From positions 124,001 through 188,000 of the forward strand of contig NZ_NJGV01000009.1 of the NCBI RefSeq assembly GCF_002213425.1: DNA of 64,000 nucleotides. The letters run 5' to 3'. A program made the translations under genes and the position numbers. How positions within the stretch are numbered: the stretch's first letter is position 1; each line of letters begins with the position of its first letter. Under the pieces are notes generated by a model, which saw only the letters and a list, made by a program, of their open reading frames with translations, had not been told where the DNA came from and ran no database searches. Source of the DNA: Herbaspirillum aquaticum (lineage in GTDB: Bacteria; Pseudomonadota; Gammaproteobacteria; Burkholderiales; Burkholderiaceae_D). This document shows positions 63,105 to 64,000 of this stretch, in pieces.

Positions 63105-64000
63105 TCAGAACGAGTGGGCGATACCGAAGTAACCGCCGGTCTGATTGGTGCCCTTGCCACCGCCGGTGGAGCTGTCTGCTTCCAGCGAATAGTTGGCGTT
63201 GTTGCCATTGCGCATGGTGCCAGCGCCCACGTACAGCAGGGTGCGCTTGGACAGGAAGTAGTTCACGCCGGCCATGAACAGGTTGGCGCTACCGTTACCA
63301 TTGTTCGCATTGACGTGGAACACCGAGCCGACCAGTTGCAGTTGCGAGGTCACGTCGTAGTTCGCACCCAGCCAGTAATGGTTAACGCGATCCGGTGCGC
63401 CGCTGGCGACGTTGACATCGGGCGCACGCAGGTTCTCATAGCCCAGGAACAGCTTGAGCTTGTCGATCTTGTAGGTACCGCCCAGGATCAACTCTTTGGA
63501 GGTGTCATACACGTCGGTGTAGCGACCGTTGGGGTCACGCACCACGTCATAGATACCGCGCAGCTCCAGGCCATTGTTCTGGTAGACCAGGGACAGACCG
63601 TCCTTGCGACCGTACTTGGTGCTGGTACCACCCTTGCTGAACGAGCCCGCTGCTTCACCCAGGCTGGTCTGCAGGGTAGCGCCGAAACCACCGAAAGTCG
63701 GGGTGGTGTACTCGATCACGTTGCTGGCGCCGGGCCAGTTACGACCGCGCACCAGGTTGGCGGTGCCGATCCATTGCTGGCCGGTCGGATCGAGGAACCA
63801 GACGTCATTGTTGATGAACAGGTTCTTACCCAGCTTCAGGGTACCGGCGTTAGCCGACGACAGACCGACGTAGGAACGACGGTTGAACAGTGAGGTACCG
63901 TTGATGTCGGTACCGTTCAGGCCGCCGGTGGTGGAGCCAAAACCGGACTCCAGCAGGAAGAAGGCATTGGTACCGCCGCCCAGATCTTCCGTACCCTTGA
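63105..64000 (-). CDS. Gram-negative general porin, 5' part cut by window edge
   Basis: About 298 C-terminal residues of a trimeric 16-strand porin of the betaproteobacterial (Burkholderia OpcP/Omp38-like) family: FNRRSYVGLSSANAGTLKLGKN, VIEYTTPTFGGF, RTLLYVGAGTMRN and the terminal Phe of YFGIAHSF recognised by the Bam machinery. Diffusion channel for small solutes. Signal peptide and start are beyond position 64000. Codon use is strongly biased, as for a highly expressed gene. Confidence 0.93.
   Translation of the reverse strand, partial: KGTEDLGGGTNAFFLLESGFGSTTGGLNGTDINGTSLFNRRSYVGLSSANAGTLKLGKNLFINNDVWFLDPTGQQWIGTANLVRGRNWPGASNVIEYTTPTFGGFGATLQTSLGEAAGSFSKGGTSTKYGRKDGLSLVYQNNGLELRGIYDVVRDPNGRYTDVYDTSKELILGGTYKIDKLKLFLGYENLRAPDVNVASGAPDRVNHYWLGANYDVTSQLQLVGSVFHVNANNGNGSANLFMAGVNYFLSKRTLLYVGAGTMRNGNNANYSLEADSSTGGGKGTNQTGGYFGIAHSF

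Overview
The window is a chromosomal segment of a GC-rich Gram-negative bacterium. Evidence: outer-membrane porin, lipoproteins, periplasmic binding proteins and good Shine-Dalgarno sites. The gene families (Burkholderia-type porin, non-phosphorylating L-fucose genes close to the Burkholderia set, MocR/gabT/gabD, MHS permeases) suggest a betaproteobacterium, most likely Herbaspirillum or a close Oxalobacteraceae relative. That assignment is inference from gene content, not from a marker gene. About 55 protein genes are supported. I saw no rRNA, tRNA, CRISPR array, insertion sequence or prophage. Both edges cut a gene: a chemoreceptor on the left and a porin on the right.

Layout. 1-1244: chemoreceptor. 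1386-7878: L-idonate/gluconate catabolism (idnD, idnO, FGGY gluconokinase, GntP permease) with a divergent LacI-type regulator; two 16-bp operators sit in the divergent promoter. 8127-9963: gamma-glutamyltransferase, then an AT-rich 570-bp gap with an orphan terminator. 10535-13460: a small unknown gene, a CorC/HlyC-type CBS membrane protein and an MDR reductase. 13597-22815: MocR regulator, gabT, a PotABCD-like ABC importer and gabD, i.e. uptake of GABA or a polyamine and its conversion to succinate. 22836-27638: small unknown protein, MHS permease, acetylpolyamine-deacetylase-like enzyme, LysR regulator, class I glutamine amidotransferase. 27651-34000: LysR regulator, flavin/ferredoxin fusion oxidoreductase, GST, MFS exporter and AraC regulator. 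34134-37617: diguanylate cyclase, outer-membrane protein, exported alpha/beta hydrolase, glycine-zipper lipoprotein.

37736-45479 is a ribitol-type pentitol operon: ribose-type ABC importer, ribitol 2-dehydrogenase, D-ribulokinase-like FGGY kinase, a DCXR-like SDR and an upstream AraC regulator. 45709-47344: an atypical SDR and an MgtC-like protein. 47368-53427: a tightly overlapping six-gene lipid-modification operon (FAD oxidoreductase, DUF1365, CFA-like methyltransferase, DUF3833 lipoprotein, SDR, NTF2-like) with a divergent TetR regulator. 53472-62006: L-fucose oxidation and uptake (lactonase, ABC importer, mutarotase, dehydrogenase, L-fuconate dehydratase) with a divergent IclR regulator. 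62061-62942: SMP-30-type lactonase. 63105-64000: porin.

The theme is scavenging of plant- or host-derived carbon (idonate/gluconate, GABA/polyamines, pentitols, L-fucose), each module having its own importer, enzymes and local regulator. The most interesting parts are the lipid operon, whose methyltransferase has lost part of the cyclopropane-synthase bicarbonate pocket, and a short motif repeated in two separate fucose-cluster gaps.
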